Assembly (NCBI RefSeq): GCF_900108485.1
Contig: NZ_FNXF01000003.1
Location: forward strand, 80,530-144,529
Direction: 5' to 3'
Source: Rheinheimera pacifica
Lineage (GTDB): Bacteria; Pseudomonadota; Gammaproteobacteria; Enterobacterales; Alteromonadaceae
DNA length: 64,000 nt
The notes under the pieces were generated by a model, which did not search any database, was not told where the DNA came from, and worked only from the letters and a program-made list of their open reading frames with translations. Below are positions 35,023-44,399 of this stretch, piece after piece. Within the stretch, counting starts at the first letter, position 1; each line of letters opens with the position of its first letter. A program made the position numbers and the translations under genes.

Positions 35023-36321
35023 ATGCTAAATAGGTTATCGCGCTATTTTTTGCGCAGCGTAGTGTTATTGGCAGTGCTTGCCGTGACTTTGTTTTTTCTT
35101 ATTACATCAAAACCGGTGTTATCACAGCGGACTATAGAAGCCAGCGATGTTACCACGGCGCAACGTGTGCTATCTGACACCGTGCAGCATCTGGCGCAAC
35201 CCAACGGCAATATAAAACTGATCTTTGATCAGCAGCAGCTGGATGCGCTGATGAACGTGGCCAGTTATGCCCTGCCACAGGTAGAGTTTAGTGGTGTGCT
35301 TAATCCGTTTGGCGTAGCGTTACATGGCCAGGCCAACCTGCCGCTAAGCTGGCCCAGACGCGGTGTACAGACGTCCTGTTTATTTATGCCGTCAGACAGA
35401 GGTTTCGCTATTGAACACTGCAAACTGGGCGCAATAAAGCTACCGGGCTGGATTGCTAACCCGTTGCTAAGGCTAATGGTGCGCACTGTCATCGCTACAC
35501 CGGCAGATCAGCAGTTGCTGGCTTTATTCGCCAGAGGCGAGCTGATAAACAGCCGCCTGCATTTTGAGGCAGCCAATGCCAGCCCGATTAAACTAAGCCT
35601 GCATCCGCAAATTCATCGGCCATTTAGTTTTGGCTCAGCCCAAAGCGCGGCGGCAGATGTCGAATTTTATCTGCAGCAGTTAAAACAGTTACAACGCCAG
35701 CATAAACGCGAGCGCCGGCTGGCATTTTTTGCCCACAAACTGTTACTTGTTGCTATAAACCGCGCAGACAACAGCGATTTAGAAACCGAGTATACAAACG
35801 CTCTTTGGGCTCTGGCTGTGGCCTTTGCCAACAAAAGATTTATTTATTACGCCAACCCTGACGTAAAGCTGCATCAGGTACCGAATATGCCACCCATGCT
35901 GCTAAACGGCCGGCGCGACCTTACCCTACACTTTTTATATTCGGCGGTGCTACAAATGCTGGGAAATACTCAGCTATCGCAGCAAATTGGCAATCTGAAA
36001 GAGATTATGGATGCAGACAGAGCCAGCGGTGGCTCGGGTTTCAGCTTTGTCGACCTGGCAGCAGACAGAGCCGGCACCCACTTTGCTGAGCACTTAGCAT
36101 CAGTAACACCGCAACAGTTAAGCCAGTTTAACAGCCTGACCTTTGAACAAGCGATAATGCCGCCGACGCAGGATTTACCAGAAGGTTTAACTGAACAACA
36201 ATTACAACAAAAGCTTGGTGGCTATAATGGCGCAGGTTTTAAACAGCTGGAGCAGGAAATTACCCGGCGCATTAATGCATTAAAGCTATATAACAGCCTG
36301 CCAAAGCCAGCTGTTAATTAA
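35023..36321 (+). CDS. Anchored protein of unknown function, downstream of the VanZ protein
   Basis: A 432-residue protein with one N-terminal hydrophobic anchor (about residues 11-30, VVLLAVLAVTLFFLITS) and a large, probably periplasmic, soluble part. That part is rich in Gln and Leu with no recognised catalytic motif. It begins with a beta-rich section (VEFSGVLNPFGVALHGQANL) and continues as mostly helical sequence containing a short DADRASGGSGFSFVDLAADR stretch. It follows the VanZ gene by eight bases and probably shares its mRNA. Its stop overlaps that of the opposing sulfotransferase gene in TTAA. I do not recognise the family. Confidence 0.65.
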   Translation: MLNRLSRYFLRSVVLLAVLAVTLFFLITSKPVLSQRTIEASDVTTAQRVLSDTVQHLAQPNGNIKLIFDQQQLDALMNVASYALPQVEFSGVLNPFGVALHGQANLPLSWPRRGVQTSCLFMPSDRGFAIEHCKLGAIKLPGWIANPLLRLMVRTVIATPADQQLLALFARGELINSRLHFEAANASPIKLSLHPQIHRPFSFGSAQSAAADVEFYLQQLKQLQRQHKRERRLAFFAHKLLLVAINRADNSDLETEYTNALWALAVAFANKRFIYYANPDVKLHQVPNMPPMLLNGRRDLTLHFLYSAVLQMLGNTQLSQQIGNLKEIMDADRASGGSGFSFVDLAADRAGTHFAEHLASVTPQQLSQFNSLTFEQAIMPPTQDLPEGLTEQQLQQKLGGYNGAGFKQLEQEITRRINALKLYNSLPKPAVN

Positions 36322-37280
36322 AAATCATCGCGGTAATAATGCCCGGCGTTAAACTGCTGCGCTATATTTTTTATCCGCAGTTGCACGTCATCAGGCAGCT
36401 GTTTGCGCCATTTATAGGCAGATTTTAACGGGTCTTTAGTGGTACTGTAATAAGCACTGTTGTCGCTGCCATGTACCGACTGCGCCAGATACTGCAGGCA
36501 TTGCTGGTCTGCTTTTAAGCCACAAAATGCCAGACACTGCTGCAACACCTGTTGGGGGTTTTTACACAAGTTTTCATATACCAGTACCATGTTGCTGCTG
36601 TCACCTGCACATTGCGCCAGCGCAAAATCATTAATAATGCCCCAACGCACTGCCAGCCGCTCTTCTTTACTCATTTGCTTTAAGCTGTCCAGGCTAAAGC
36701 GCTGCTCGCCACTTTGCTGCAGTAATTTAGTGTACAGATCCCAGTCTTCCCAGATTGGCAAACCACCATCAAACAAGCCGGCGTCCTGTCCTTTTAATGT
36801 AGAAGCAATATGGCCACACGGATGGCGTAGTATATGAATGCTGCGTGCCGGCACCAGTTGTTTAATCGCCGCCATGCGGCCAAGTGACTCGATTGACTTC
36901 CAGACGATTTGTTGCTGCGCAGATTGCAACCGTAATGGCTTAATAAACCGCGGCACACCCAAGCGGCCAGCTATTTTAGTAGCGTAAGCACTGCCCAGAA
37001 AGAGCAACCAGCTAACCGGGTTAAGGTAGTCTTTGGCAAAAAACGGCCGCGAGGCAATCACTTTTTCCGCTTTGCTGGTAAACCATAACTCAAGTTGTGA
37101 CTGCAATGGATACTGCGTGGCTTCATCTGCCTTTAACAATAACGGAATAGCTATATTTGGCTGCACGCTGTCTGGCTCATGCAAATAGTACGTCTGGCGC
37201 TGTGCATCAAACAGTTTACCAAGCCAGGTAGTACCTGAACGGGGCATGCCAAATAACAAAATACAGTGTTTACTCGTCAT
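36318..37280 (-). CDS. Sulfotransferase family protein
   Basis: A 320-residue cytoplasmic sulfotransferase-like protein. The 5'-phosphosulfate loop FGMPRSGTTWL (10-20) and the 3'-phosphate region IHILRHPCGHIAST are the two signature binding motifs for PAPS. LVYENLCKNP is also typical. It should transfer sulfate to a sugar hydroxyl of the polysaccharide or its precursor. AAGGA eight bases before the ATG supports the start. Its 3' end meets the unknown gene in overlapping stop codons. It is placed upstream of, and reads the same way as, nothing nearby, so it is likely a single-gene unit or read through from the left-going promoter at its 5' side. Confidence 0.87.
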   Translation of the reverse strand: MTSKHCILLFGMPRSGTTWLGKLFDAQRQTYYLHEPDSVQPNIAIPLLLKADEATQYPLQSQLELWFTSKAEKVIASRPFFAKDYLNPVSWLLFLGSAYATKIAGRLGVPRFIKPLRLQSAQQQIVWKSIESLGRMAAIKQLVPARSIHILRHPCGHIASTLKGQDAGLFDGGLPIWEDWDLYTKLLQQSGEQRFSLDSLKQMSKEERLAVRWGIINDFALAQCAGDSSNMVLVYENLCKNPQQVLQQCLAFCGLKADQQCLQYLAQSVHGSDNSAYYSTTKDPLKSAYKWRKQLPDDVQLRIKNIAQQFNAGHYYRDDF

Positions 37281-37340
37281 TAAAATATCCTTATTAAGCC
37301 CGTTATATTGCTAATTATTCACACCTCAATGGCAGGTCTT

Positions 37341-38732
37341 TTAAAACTGAAAATAAATAAAAGGCGCTTCGCCCGATCCCAGCATAAGCATACTGTAAAG
37401 TAACAGTACCACAACTGAGGCCTGCAGCAGTTGTGGTGTGGTCAGGTAACGCTGTTGCCATAACGCCATATAATGCTGCGGGATCAGGTGCAGTACTATT
37501 GCCACCAGTAACGCAACCGCGCCGGCAGTAGTAAGATGAAACGATAATGCCATGTTTTGCCAGATAGCCTGCAGGTAGCCCCCGGCTTGATGCAGATCCT
37601 CAGCCCTGAACATTACCCTTAATACACATACCAGAAAAAAGGTTCTTAGCACTGCCAGCGCCCAGCGCCAACCTGTTTGGCTGCCAAACCAGCCGTACTT
37701 ACGCATATAACGCTCAAACGCAACCAGCACACCATGGCAAAAACCATAAAGCAGAAAATTCCAGCCAGCCCCATGCCATACCCCTATGGCAACAAAGGTG
37801 AGTACCAAATTGATATAAACATTGCCGCGTTTACTGCCACCCAGCCCGTGATAAAGGTAGTCGCGGAAAAAAGACGACATAGAAATATGCCAGCGCTGCC
37901 AAAAATTAGAAATACTGTCGGCCAGGTAAGGCCGGTTAAAATTTATCGGCAACTGATAACCCAATAAACGGGCGCAGCCTCTGGCAATATCGGTATAGGC
38001 GGAAAAGTCCAGATACACCTGAAAACTGTAACCTATTAATGCCAGCACTAAAAATGCGGAAGAATGATTAGCGTAGTCCGTAAAGGCCGGGTCAACCAAA
38101 TGCAGCGCCAGTATATCTGCCAGCAATACTTTTTTAATCAGGCCGCGGATAATCAGCATAACCCCTTCCTGCTGTGCAGCGCTGTCAGCAGGGGTATGCT
38201 GCGCCAGTTGCGGCAGAAAATAACTGGCGCGCACTATTGGCCCGGCAACCAACTGCGGAAAAAACGATACAAACAGTGCAAAGTCGGCCAGCGAATCAAC
38301 AGGGTCCAGCTGCCGGCGATAAATATCTATCGTATACGACAACGCCTGAAACGTATAAAACGAGATCCCCACCGGCAAAATAATATGCAGAATATTAATA
38401 TGCGACGACATGCCCAGCATGGAAGCGACGGCATCCAGATTAGCGAGAAAGAAATTAAAATACTTAAACAGCCCCAGCACACCTAAACTAAACAGCAGCG
38501 ATACCGACAGCCAGATTTTGGGCCTTGCCGAGTAACGAATTAACCGGCCACAGTAAAAATTTACTACTGTCATAGCAAACAGCAAAGCACCAAAACGCCA
38601 ATCCCAGCTCATATAAAACCAGTAACTGGCCAGCAATAGCAGCATCTTCTTCTGGCCGTTGTGCTGAACTAGCCGCAGCAAAATAACCAGAGCAATTAAA
38701 AACACATAGAAATGAAATGACGTAAAACTCAT
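37341..38732 (-). CDS. MBOAT-family O-acyltransferase (AlgI-like)
   Basis: A 463-residue polytopic membrane-bound O-acyltransferase of the AlgI/DltB group. SYTIDIYRRQ, WQRWHISMSSFFRDYLY and IGVWHGAGWNFLLYG, with the catalytic histidine in WHG, are visible. It moves acetyl or another acyl group across the inner membrane for attachment to the exported polysaccharide. It overlaps the upstream SGNH hydrolase-like gene by ATGA, so the two probably work together, as AlgI and AlgJ/AlgX do in alginate O-acetylation. Confidence 0.92.
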   Translation of the reverse strand: MSFTSFHFYVFLIALVILLRLVQHNGQKKMLLLLASYWFYMSWDWRFGALLFAMTVVNFYCGRLIRYSARPKIWLSVSLLFSLGVLGLFKYFNFFLANLDAVASMLGMSSHINILHIILPVGISFYTFQALSYTIDIYRRQLDPVDSLADFALFVSFFPQLVAGPIVRASYFLPQLAQHTPADSAAQQEGVMLIIRGLIKKVLLADILALHLVDPAFTDYANHSSAFLVLALIGYSFQVYLDFSAYTDIARGCARLLGYQLPINFNRPYLADSISNFWQRWHISMSSFFRDYLYHGLGGSKRGNVYINLVLTFVAIGVWHGAGWNFLLYGFCHGVLVAFERYMRKYGWFGSQTGWRWALAVLRTFFLVCVLRVMFRAEDLHQAGGYLQAIWQNMALSFHLTTAGAVALLVAIVLHLIPQHYMALWQQRYLTTPQLLQASVVVLLLYSMLMLGSGEAPFIYFQF

Positions 38733-39781
38733 GGCGTTACCTGCCGCGTATCTTTTAATACCTGCGCCAGCGCAACAGCAACGGCCTGCTCACCTTTAGC
38801 TGAAAAATGCACGCTATCAGTAAAGTATTCGCGCCCACCAGGCACCTGCCCGGATAAACTGACATAATGCACATTAATAAACTCAGCAGCTACCTGCTGT
38901 TGCACCTGGTTATATTGTTCAAACACCTCAGAAAACTGTCCGACAGTTAAACACGGCGTGTAATAAAGTGCTGAAGCGGCCAGTTGCTGCTGTAACTGCA
39001 GTGGCTGCTCTTTACGAAAGGAGCGCAAATTTTCAGCAAACAATATGGTTTTAACCTGTCGCTGTTGCGCCAGCTTAACTATTTGCCTTAGTGAGGCAGC
39101 ATATTGCTGCAGGTAAGGGCTAAGATCGGGCATCGGGGAAAACTTGTAAGGCACGTAGCGTAAATCTGTGCTGTTTTTCAACAGTAAATCAACGCTTAAT
39201 AGCCATTTGGGTGCTTGTAACTGCGGCAAAGCATAACTTTCAGTGGTGCTGCTGCGCCGACACAACCGGCCAATGTCATTGCTTAAACCAGAATAAAGAA
39301 TTAATACATCTTCTGACAAGCCTGCCAGTTGCTCGGCATATAACAAATACTGGCTGCCAATATCATTTCCCGGTATACCGGCATTAATGACCTCCAGCGG
39401 CATATCGCTGCTGATCCGCTGCAGTATCGCCGGAAAAGTATCATCGTTGGTAGCAGCATAAGCGCCATAAGTGCTCGAAGCGCCAAGCGCGATAACTCTG
39501 GTAGTACTGCTTGTTTTTGCTCCGACAGCTGCAGAGCGCAGCCCCAGTTGATTACTTTGTACCTTAATGCTGCTGCCGGCAAACTCGATATCCGGTGCCA
39601 GCAGCTGATAGCCATCATGTTGCACAAAAAGAGAAACAGCTTGTGCACTGTCAGCAAAGGCGGCGTTAAGAATGCTATTTCCAAACTTTAGCTGCGCCCT
39701 TACTTGCAGCACAAATTCCATCAGTACAAACAACAGCAGGGCCAGTAATAAGGTTTTCCCTATCTGACTGTCCTTAGCCAT
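38729..39781 (-). CDS. SGNH/GDSL-type hydrolase partner of the MBOAT protein
   Basis: A 350-residue protein with an N-terminal signal anchor (TLLLALLLFVLMEFVLQV) and a periplasmic SGNH fold. The nucleophile block is IALGASSTYGAYA, the glycine block NAGIPGNDIGSQY, the Asn block GLSNDIG, and the Asp-His pair is in DSVHFSAKGEQ. Such proteins often transfer acyl groups delivered by the neighbouring MBOAT to the polysaccharide. Translational overlap with the MBOAT gene supports this. It follows the decarboxylase gene by 30 bases on the same strand. Confidence 0.87.
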   Translation of the reverse strand: MAKDSQIGKTLLLALLLFVLMEFVLQVRAQLKFGNSILNAAFADSAQAVSLFVQHDGYQLLAPDIEFAGSSIKVQSNQLGLRSAAVGAKTSSTTRVIALGASSTYGAYAATNDDTFPAILQRISSDMPLEVINAGIPGNDIGSQYLLYAEQLAGLSEDVLILYSGLSNDIGRLCRRSSTTESYALPQLQAPKWLLSVDLLLKNSTDLRYVPYKFSPMPDLSPYLQQYAASLRQIVKLAQQRQVKTILFAENLRSFRKEQPLQLQQQLAASALYYTPCLTVGQFSEVFEQYNQVQQQVAAEFINVHYVSLSGQVPGGREYFTDSVHFSAKGEQAVAVALAQVLKDTRQVTP

Positions 39782-39811
39782 GTTGAAGCTCTCTGTTTAG
39801 TGGTTATAAGA

Positions 39812-41071
39812 TCACAGTAAAATCTCCGCCACTGCTGCATGGCCAAGAAAGTCCTGTGGGCTTGCTGTGGGCCCGTAAGCCCCAGACTGGTACACCACTA
39901 CCCAGTCTCCTATGTCAGCCTGCGGCAGGCTGACTTTATCTGCGAGTATATCCAGTGGCGTACATAAAGGCCCCACCACTGTTACCGGTTCAGCAGCAGC
40001 TTGCTGCATTTTATTGCCAATAGCCACCGGATAATTTTTACGGATCACCTGGCCAAAATTGCCGGAATTTGCCAGATGGTGATGTAAACCACCGTTACAT
40101 ACCAGATAGGTTGTGCCCCGCGACACTTTTTTATCCACCACCTGACAAGCATAAACGCCAGCCTCTGCTACCAGGTAACGGCCAAGTTCAATTACCAGCT
40201 CTATACCGGCAAGGGCGTGTTCGTATTGCTGTAGTAGGTGTTTAAGCGATAAACCAATAGGCTGTAAATCAAGCCGTTTTTCACCGGGAAAATAAGGAAT
40301 ACCAAAACCACCACCCAGATTGATCAAATCAGGCCGGTATGGGCACGCGGCAACCAGTTTAGCCGCCAGATCAAACGTAAGCTGATGTGCTTCTGTCAGT
40401 GCTTCAGTTTTTAGATTTTGCGAGCCGCAAAAAATATGAAACCCACGCAACTTCACCGGCATGGCGGCAATCTGGGTCAGTAGCTCAAACACTTGCTCTT
40501 CATCAATACCAAAAGGCTTAGCACCACCGGCCATTTTCATGCCTGAAGCTTTAAGCTCAAACGCCGGGTTAACCCGCAGTGCTACCTGGGGTGTGACCTT
40601 ATGCTGTTTACCCAACTGGCAAATACGCTGCAGCTCACTGGCCGATTCTACATTTAGCGTTACACCTGCTGTAATAGCAGCGGCAAGCTCAGTATCAGTT
40701 TTACCCGGGCCGGCAAAGCTGATATCGGCTACCGGCATTCCGCTTTGTAATGCCAGCAGCATTTCTTTTTGTGATGCCACATCAAAACCATCTACCAACG
40801 GGCGCATATGCTGCACAACAGGCCAGTATGGGTTAGCTTTTACCGCATAGTGCAGCTTAATTCTGCCAGGAATTGCCGCCCTGAAACGCTGGATCTGTTG
40901 GTTTATAATCTGGCGGTCGTAAGCATAAAACACAGTTTTGCCAAGCATAGTACTAATAGCATTAAGGCTGAAACCGCCCAGCAACAGCTCATCCCCCTGA
41001 CAGCTAAATTGTGACATCAGCTCATGCTGCGGCGCTTGTGGCCGTGTTTCTGTATTCAGGCTACTACTCAT
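39812..41071 (-). CDS. XrtA-associated PLP-dependent decarboxylase
   Basis: A 419-residue fold-III PLP enzyme of the ornithine/diaminopimelate decarboxylase type, exosortase A-associated subgroup. LHYAVKANPYWPV carries the PLP lysine (K78). INLGGGFGIPYF is the glycine-rich phosphate loop, and VVGPLCTPLD the cysteine-containing second active-site segment. It likely decarboxylates an amino acid bound to the acyl carrier protein at 42817 or a free amino acid; the ligase gene next to it (ATGA overlap) supports an aminoacyl- or acyl-ACP route. The exact product is unknown. Confidence 0.92.
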   Translation of the reverse strand: MSSSLNTETRPQAPQHELMSQFSCQGDELLLGGFSLNAISTMLGKTVFYAYDRQIINQQIQRFRAAIPGRIKLHYAVKANPYWPVVQHMRPLVDGFDVASQKEMLLALQSGMPVADISFAGPGKTDTELAAAITAGVTLNVESASELQRICQLGKQHKVTPQVALRVNPAFELKASGMKMAGGAKPFGIDEEQVFELLTQIAAMPVKLRGFHIFCGSQNLKTEALTEAHQLTFDLAAKLVAACPYRPDLINLGGGFGIPYFPGEKRLDLQPIGLSLKHLLQQYEHALAGIELVIELGRYLVAEAGVYACQVVDKKVSRGTTYLVCNGGLHHHLANSGNFGQVIRKNYPVAIGNKMQQAAAEPVTVVGPLCTPLDILADKVSLPQADIGDWVVVYQSGAYGPTASPQDFLGHAAVAEILL

Positions 41072-42660
41072 CTGGATGCCTCATTAAAATAACCCCGGTA
41101 CTGCTCTGACAATAGCTTACGATCAATTTTACCATTGGCATTTTTTGGCAGCCCTTGCTGCACAATTAAAGCTTTTGGCTGCATAAAATTAGGCAAACTG
41201 CGTTTTAGCTGGGTTGTCCAGTTAGCAATGTCCGGTTCATTACCGTCTTTGCAGGCAAATAACACCAGAATGGCTTGCTCCAGCTCAGGGTGCGGCACAC
41301 CAATGGCGGCAACATCAACCAGTGCAGGGCTAAGTTGGTACACGGCCTCTTCCACTTCAGTAGGGCTAACCCGATAACCTGAAGTTTTAATCATTTCATC
41401 GCGCCGGCCAATAAAGTATAAAAAGCCATCTTCATCGCAGCGCACTGTATCGCCAGACCACACCGCAAGCTGCGGTAGCTGGATACCTTTAGGGGCTACC
41501 GGGTCAAACTTAAAGCGCTCAGCAGTTTTATCCGGGGCATTCCAGTACCCCAGGCTGACCAGCGGCCCGCGGTGCACCAGCTCTCCTGGCTCATTTGGCG
41601 CACACAAGCTGCCGTCTTCACGCACAACGACAATCTCGGCATTTGGAATAGCTTTACCCATAGAGCCGGGCCGCTTTTCCAGCTCAGCTGGCGGCAAATA
41701 GGTAGAACGGAAAGCCTCAGTTAAACCATACATTAAATAGGGTTCAGCTTTATTGAAAACCTGCTGCAGCTGTTGCAGCAAAGCCTGTGGCATAGCCCCA
41801 CCGGAGTTGGTCAGATAACGCACAGTATCGGTGCTGCCTTCAACCCAGTTAGCTTTGGCCAGCTGCGCCCACAAAGGCGGTACCGCAGCAATGCCGGTTA
41901 CCCCGTACTGCTGCACCGTGCGCACTACATCCTGTACCAGGAAAAAATCCAGCAACACCACACTGGCACCGGTTAAAAACGCGGTGGTCAGCTGGCTCAG
42001 GCCATAATCAAAGCTCAGGGGTAACAATGCCAGTAATACATCATCGGCTGTATTGTTAAGATAACTGGAGACACTCTGAGCGCCCACCAGCATATTACGG
42101 TGAGACAGTACCACCCCTTTGGGTTTACCGGTGCTGCCCGAGGTATACAAAATAGCCGCCATGTCCTGATCGGTTGCATGCGGATATAACTGCAATGTTC
42201 TGTGGCTGACATCAGCATAAAATGACTTCAGCTGAATATGCGCCAGCGGGCTCATATCTTCAGTAACGTCAGTCAATAACACCGTGTGCAAATCACTGCA
42301 CAAATGCAGTTCTTCTTCTAAGGTCGCCAGCCGGTCTTTGCTGGTAATCAGCACCCGGACATTACAATCCTGCAGTATATGGGCTACCTGCGCCGCCTTT
42401 AAACCCGGATTCACCGGCACAAATACCGCACCGGCCATTGCGCAGCCAAACAGGCTGAACACGGTTTCAAATTGTTTGGGCAGGTACACCGCCACCCTGT
42501 CAAAACGCTTAACATCCTGCGCTTGCAACTGCACAGCAGTGGTTGTTACGCCTGAAGCAAGTTCAGCATAAGTTAAGGCGGTATTTTTAAAGTACAGTGC
42601 AGGACGCTTAGGAAAACGTGCAGCAGACTGGGTAACGATATCGTGGAGATTTTTGGTCAT
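41068..42660 (-). CDS. XrtA-associated acyl-CoA ligase (AMP-forming)
   Basis: A 530-residue adenylate-forming enzyme of the ANL superfamily, exosortase A-associated group. LYTSGSTGKPKGV is the phosphate loop, YGLTEAFRSTYLPP the adenine region, and SGDTVRCDEDGFLYFIGR the hinge. The C-terminal PKNANGKIDRKLL provides the catalytic lysine. It probably activates an acid (amino or fatty acid) and loads it on the divergently encoded acyl carrier protein. A GTG at 42681 is possible, but GAAGGA just before the ATG at 42660 decides the start. It heads the leftward ligase-decarboxylase-SGNH-MBOAT unit. Confidence 0.92.
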   Translation of the reverse strand: MTKNLHDIVTQSAARFPKRPALYFKNTALTYAELASGVTTTAVQLQAQDVKRFDRVAVYLPKQFETVFSLFGCAMAGAVFVPVNPGLKAAQVAHILQDCNVRVLITSKDRLATLEEELHLCSDLHTVLLTDVTEDMSPLAHIQLKSFYADVSHRTLQLYPHATDQDMAAILYTSGSTGKPKGVVLSHRNMLVGAQSVSSYLNNTADDVLLALLPLSFDYGLSQLTTAFLTGASVVLLDFFLVQDVVRTVQQYGVTGIAAVPPLWAQLAKANWVEGSTDTVRYLTNSGGAMPQALLQQLQQVFNKAEPYLMYGLTEAFRSTYLPPAELEKRPGSMGKAIPNAEIVVVREDGSLCAPNEPGELVHRGPLVSLGYWNAPDKTAERFKFDPVAPKGIQLPQLAVWSGDTVRCDEDGFLYFIGRRDEMIKTSGYRVSPTEVEEAVYQLSPALVDVAAIGVPHPELEQAILVLFACKDGNEPDIANWTTQLKRSLPNFMQPKALIVQQGLPKNANGKIDRKLLSEQYRGYFNEASR

Positions 42661-42816
42661 AGTATCCTTCAGACCTTTCACTTTTTATCCCTTTGTGTGC
42701 AATAATAAAACAGTTTTGCGGAAAATCCGACTGTAATTTATCTACTCTGTGTAGTTTAACCGCAGCGGCCCCTTTTACGCAAATCAGGGAACTACCTGTC
42801 ATTTTAAGGAAGCATT

Positions 42817-43059
42817 ATGCCACACCAGCAACTTCTCGCTGATATCTTACGCGCCGTCTTGCAAATAGATAAACAATTTACCGACGATACCCCCTTGCTG
42901 GGAGCTATTCCTGAGTTTGATTCTATGGCAGTTATTGCTGTAATAACCGAACTGGAAGAGCAACTGGGTATCCAGATTAATGATGATGAAATATCCGCCG
43001 ACGTCTTTGAAAACTTTGGCCAGTTAAATAAATTTGTCACTCAAAAACAAGCTGCCTGA
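42817..43059 (+). CDS. XrtA-associated acyl carrier protein
   Basis: An 80-residue acyl carrier protein. The phosphopantetheine serine is S36 in EFDSMAVI, which replaces the classical DSL. The length, acidic composition and four-helix pattern fit. AAGGAAG precedes the ATG. It probably receives an acyl or aminoacyl group from the divergent ligase and presents it to the decarboxylase or to an acyltransferase of the locus. The two divergent genes share a 156-base control region. Confidence 0.9.
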   Translation: MPHQQLLADILRAVLQIDKQFTDDTPLLGAIPEFDSMAVIAVITELEEQLGIQINDDEISADVFENFGQLNKFVTQKQAA

Positions 43060-43123
43060 CATCGCATTATGCCTTATATGGTACAGCGTCAGACAGTAAA
43101 ACCTCAGGTATAAAGGACACAGT

Positions 43124-44368
43124 ATGCAGAGTTTTTCCCGTGTATCAGTAATAGGTTTGGGCTATATAGGTTTACCTACCGCCGCAGTTATCGCCTCCCG
43201 CGGCGTGGAAGTGCTCGGCGTTGATGTGTCAGAGCATGCGGTTAACACCATCAATCAGGGCAAAATTCATATTGTCGAACCTGATTTGGATATGCTGGTA
43301 CAAGCTGCCGTCACCACCGGCAAGTTAAAGGCATCTTTAACACCGGAACCGGCTGAAGCTTTTATGATAGCAGTGCCCACGCCGTTTAAAGAAAATAAAA
43401 CCCCTGACTTAAGCTATATCAAGGCAGCGCTGGAAAATATTGCCCCGGTTATCGCTAAAGGCAACCTTATTGTGCTTGAATCAACCTCTCCGGTTGGTAC
43501 TACCGATAAAATTTCAGCCTGGCTGGCTGAACTGCGCCCGGATTTGGTCATGCCACATCAGGACCCGGACAAAGCCGATGTTTTTATTGCCCACTGCCCC
43601 GAGCGCGTATTACCTGGCCGGGTATTGCAAGAGCTGGTTAGCAACGACCGGATTATTGGTGGTATTACCGAGCGCTGTGCGCAAAAAGCCGTCGCCCTGT
43701 ATCACCTGTTTGTCCGCGGCGAATGTTTACTAACTAACGCCCGCACGGCAGAGATGGCTAAGCTGACTGAAAACTCGTTCCGCGACGTCAATATCGCTTT
43801 TGCCAATGAACTGTCGATGATTTGTGATCACTTAAAAATTAATGTTTGGGAACTGATCAAACTGGCCAACCGCCACCCACGGGTTAATATTTTAACACCC
43901 GGCCCAGGCGTAGGTGGCCACTGTATCGCTGTTGATCCATGGTTTATTGTTGACTCCGCGCCAGAGCAGGCGCAGATTATCCGCAAGGCGCGTGAAATCA
44001 ACGACAGTAAACCGCTGTACGTGATTGATAAAATAAAGCAGGCCGCTGATCAGTTTAAAAAGCCGGTAATAGCCTGTTTAGGCTTAGCGTTTAAAGCAGA
44101 TATTGACGATTTACGTGAAAGCCCGGCGCTGGATATCGCCATGTCATTATTAAAAGACAATATTGGCGAAATTTTGCTGGTAGAGCCTAATATTAAACAG
44201 CTACCGAAAAAGTATGCAGACCACAACGACAAGCTAACTTCTTTGCCACAGGCATTAGAGCAAGCCAATATATTAGTGGTACTGGTCGACCATAAGCAGT
44301 TTAAAACCCTGCACCCGGTAGATGTAGCAACCAAAGTTGTTATTGATACCAGAGGCATTTTCGGTTAA
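43124..44368 (+). CDS. wecC: UDP-N-acetyl-D-mannosamine dehydrogenase
   Basis: A 414-residue NAD-dependent nucleotide-sugar 6-dehydrogenase. VSVIGLGYIGLPTAAVIAS is the NAD-binding Rossmann start (7-25). VLESTSPVGTT contains the usual substrate loop, and GPGVGGHCIAVDPW holds the catalytic cysteine C267. It oxidises UDP-ManNAc to UDP-ManNAcA in two steps, giving an acidic sugar donor. No UDP-GlcNAc 2-epimerase (WecB) is in the window, so that substrate must be made elsewhere. UDP-GlcNAc 6-dehydrogenase is a possible alternative activity, but WecC-type motifs are clear. Confidence 0.88.
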   Translation: MQSFSRVSVIGLGYIGLPTAAVIASRGVEVLGVDVSEHAVNTINQGKIHIVEPDLDMLVQAAVTTGKLKASLTPEPAEAFMIAVPTPFKENKTPDLSYIKAALENIAPVIAKGNLIVLESTSPVGTTDKISAWLAELRPDLVMPHQDPDKADVFIAHCPERVLPGRVLQELVSNDRIIGGITERCAQKAVALYHLFVRGECLLTNARTAEMAKLTENSFRDVNIAFANELSMICDHLKINVWELIKLANRHPRVNILTPGPGVGGHCIAVDPWFIVDSAPEQAQIIRKAREINDSKPLYVIDKIKQAADQFKKPVIACLGLAFKADIDDLRESPALDIAMSLLKDNIGEILLVEPNIKQLPKKYADHNDKLTSLPQALEQANILVVLVDHKQFKTLHPVDVATKVVIDTRGIFG

Positions 44369-44399
44369 CGAAAATCATTTCGCTACAAGGAGTGTAACT

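Noticed and set aside
38064-38486. 140-codon frame opposite the MBOAT gene
   Set aside because: The Lys/Arg/Gln-rich product is a shadow of the hydrophobic MBOAT codons read backwards; no Shine-Dalgarno.
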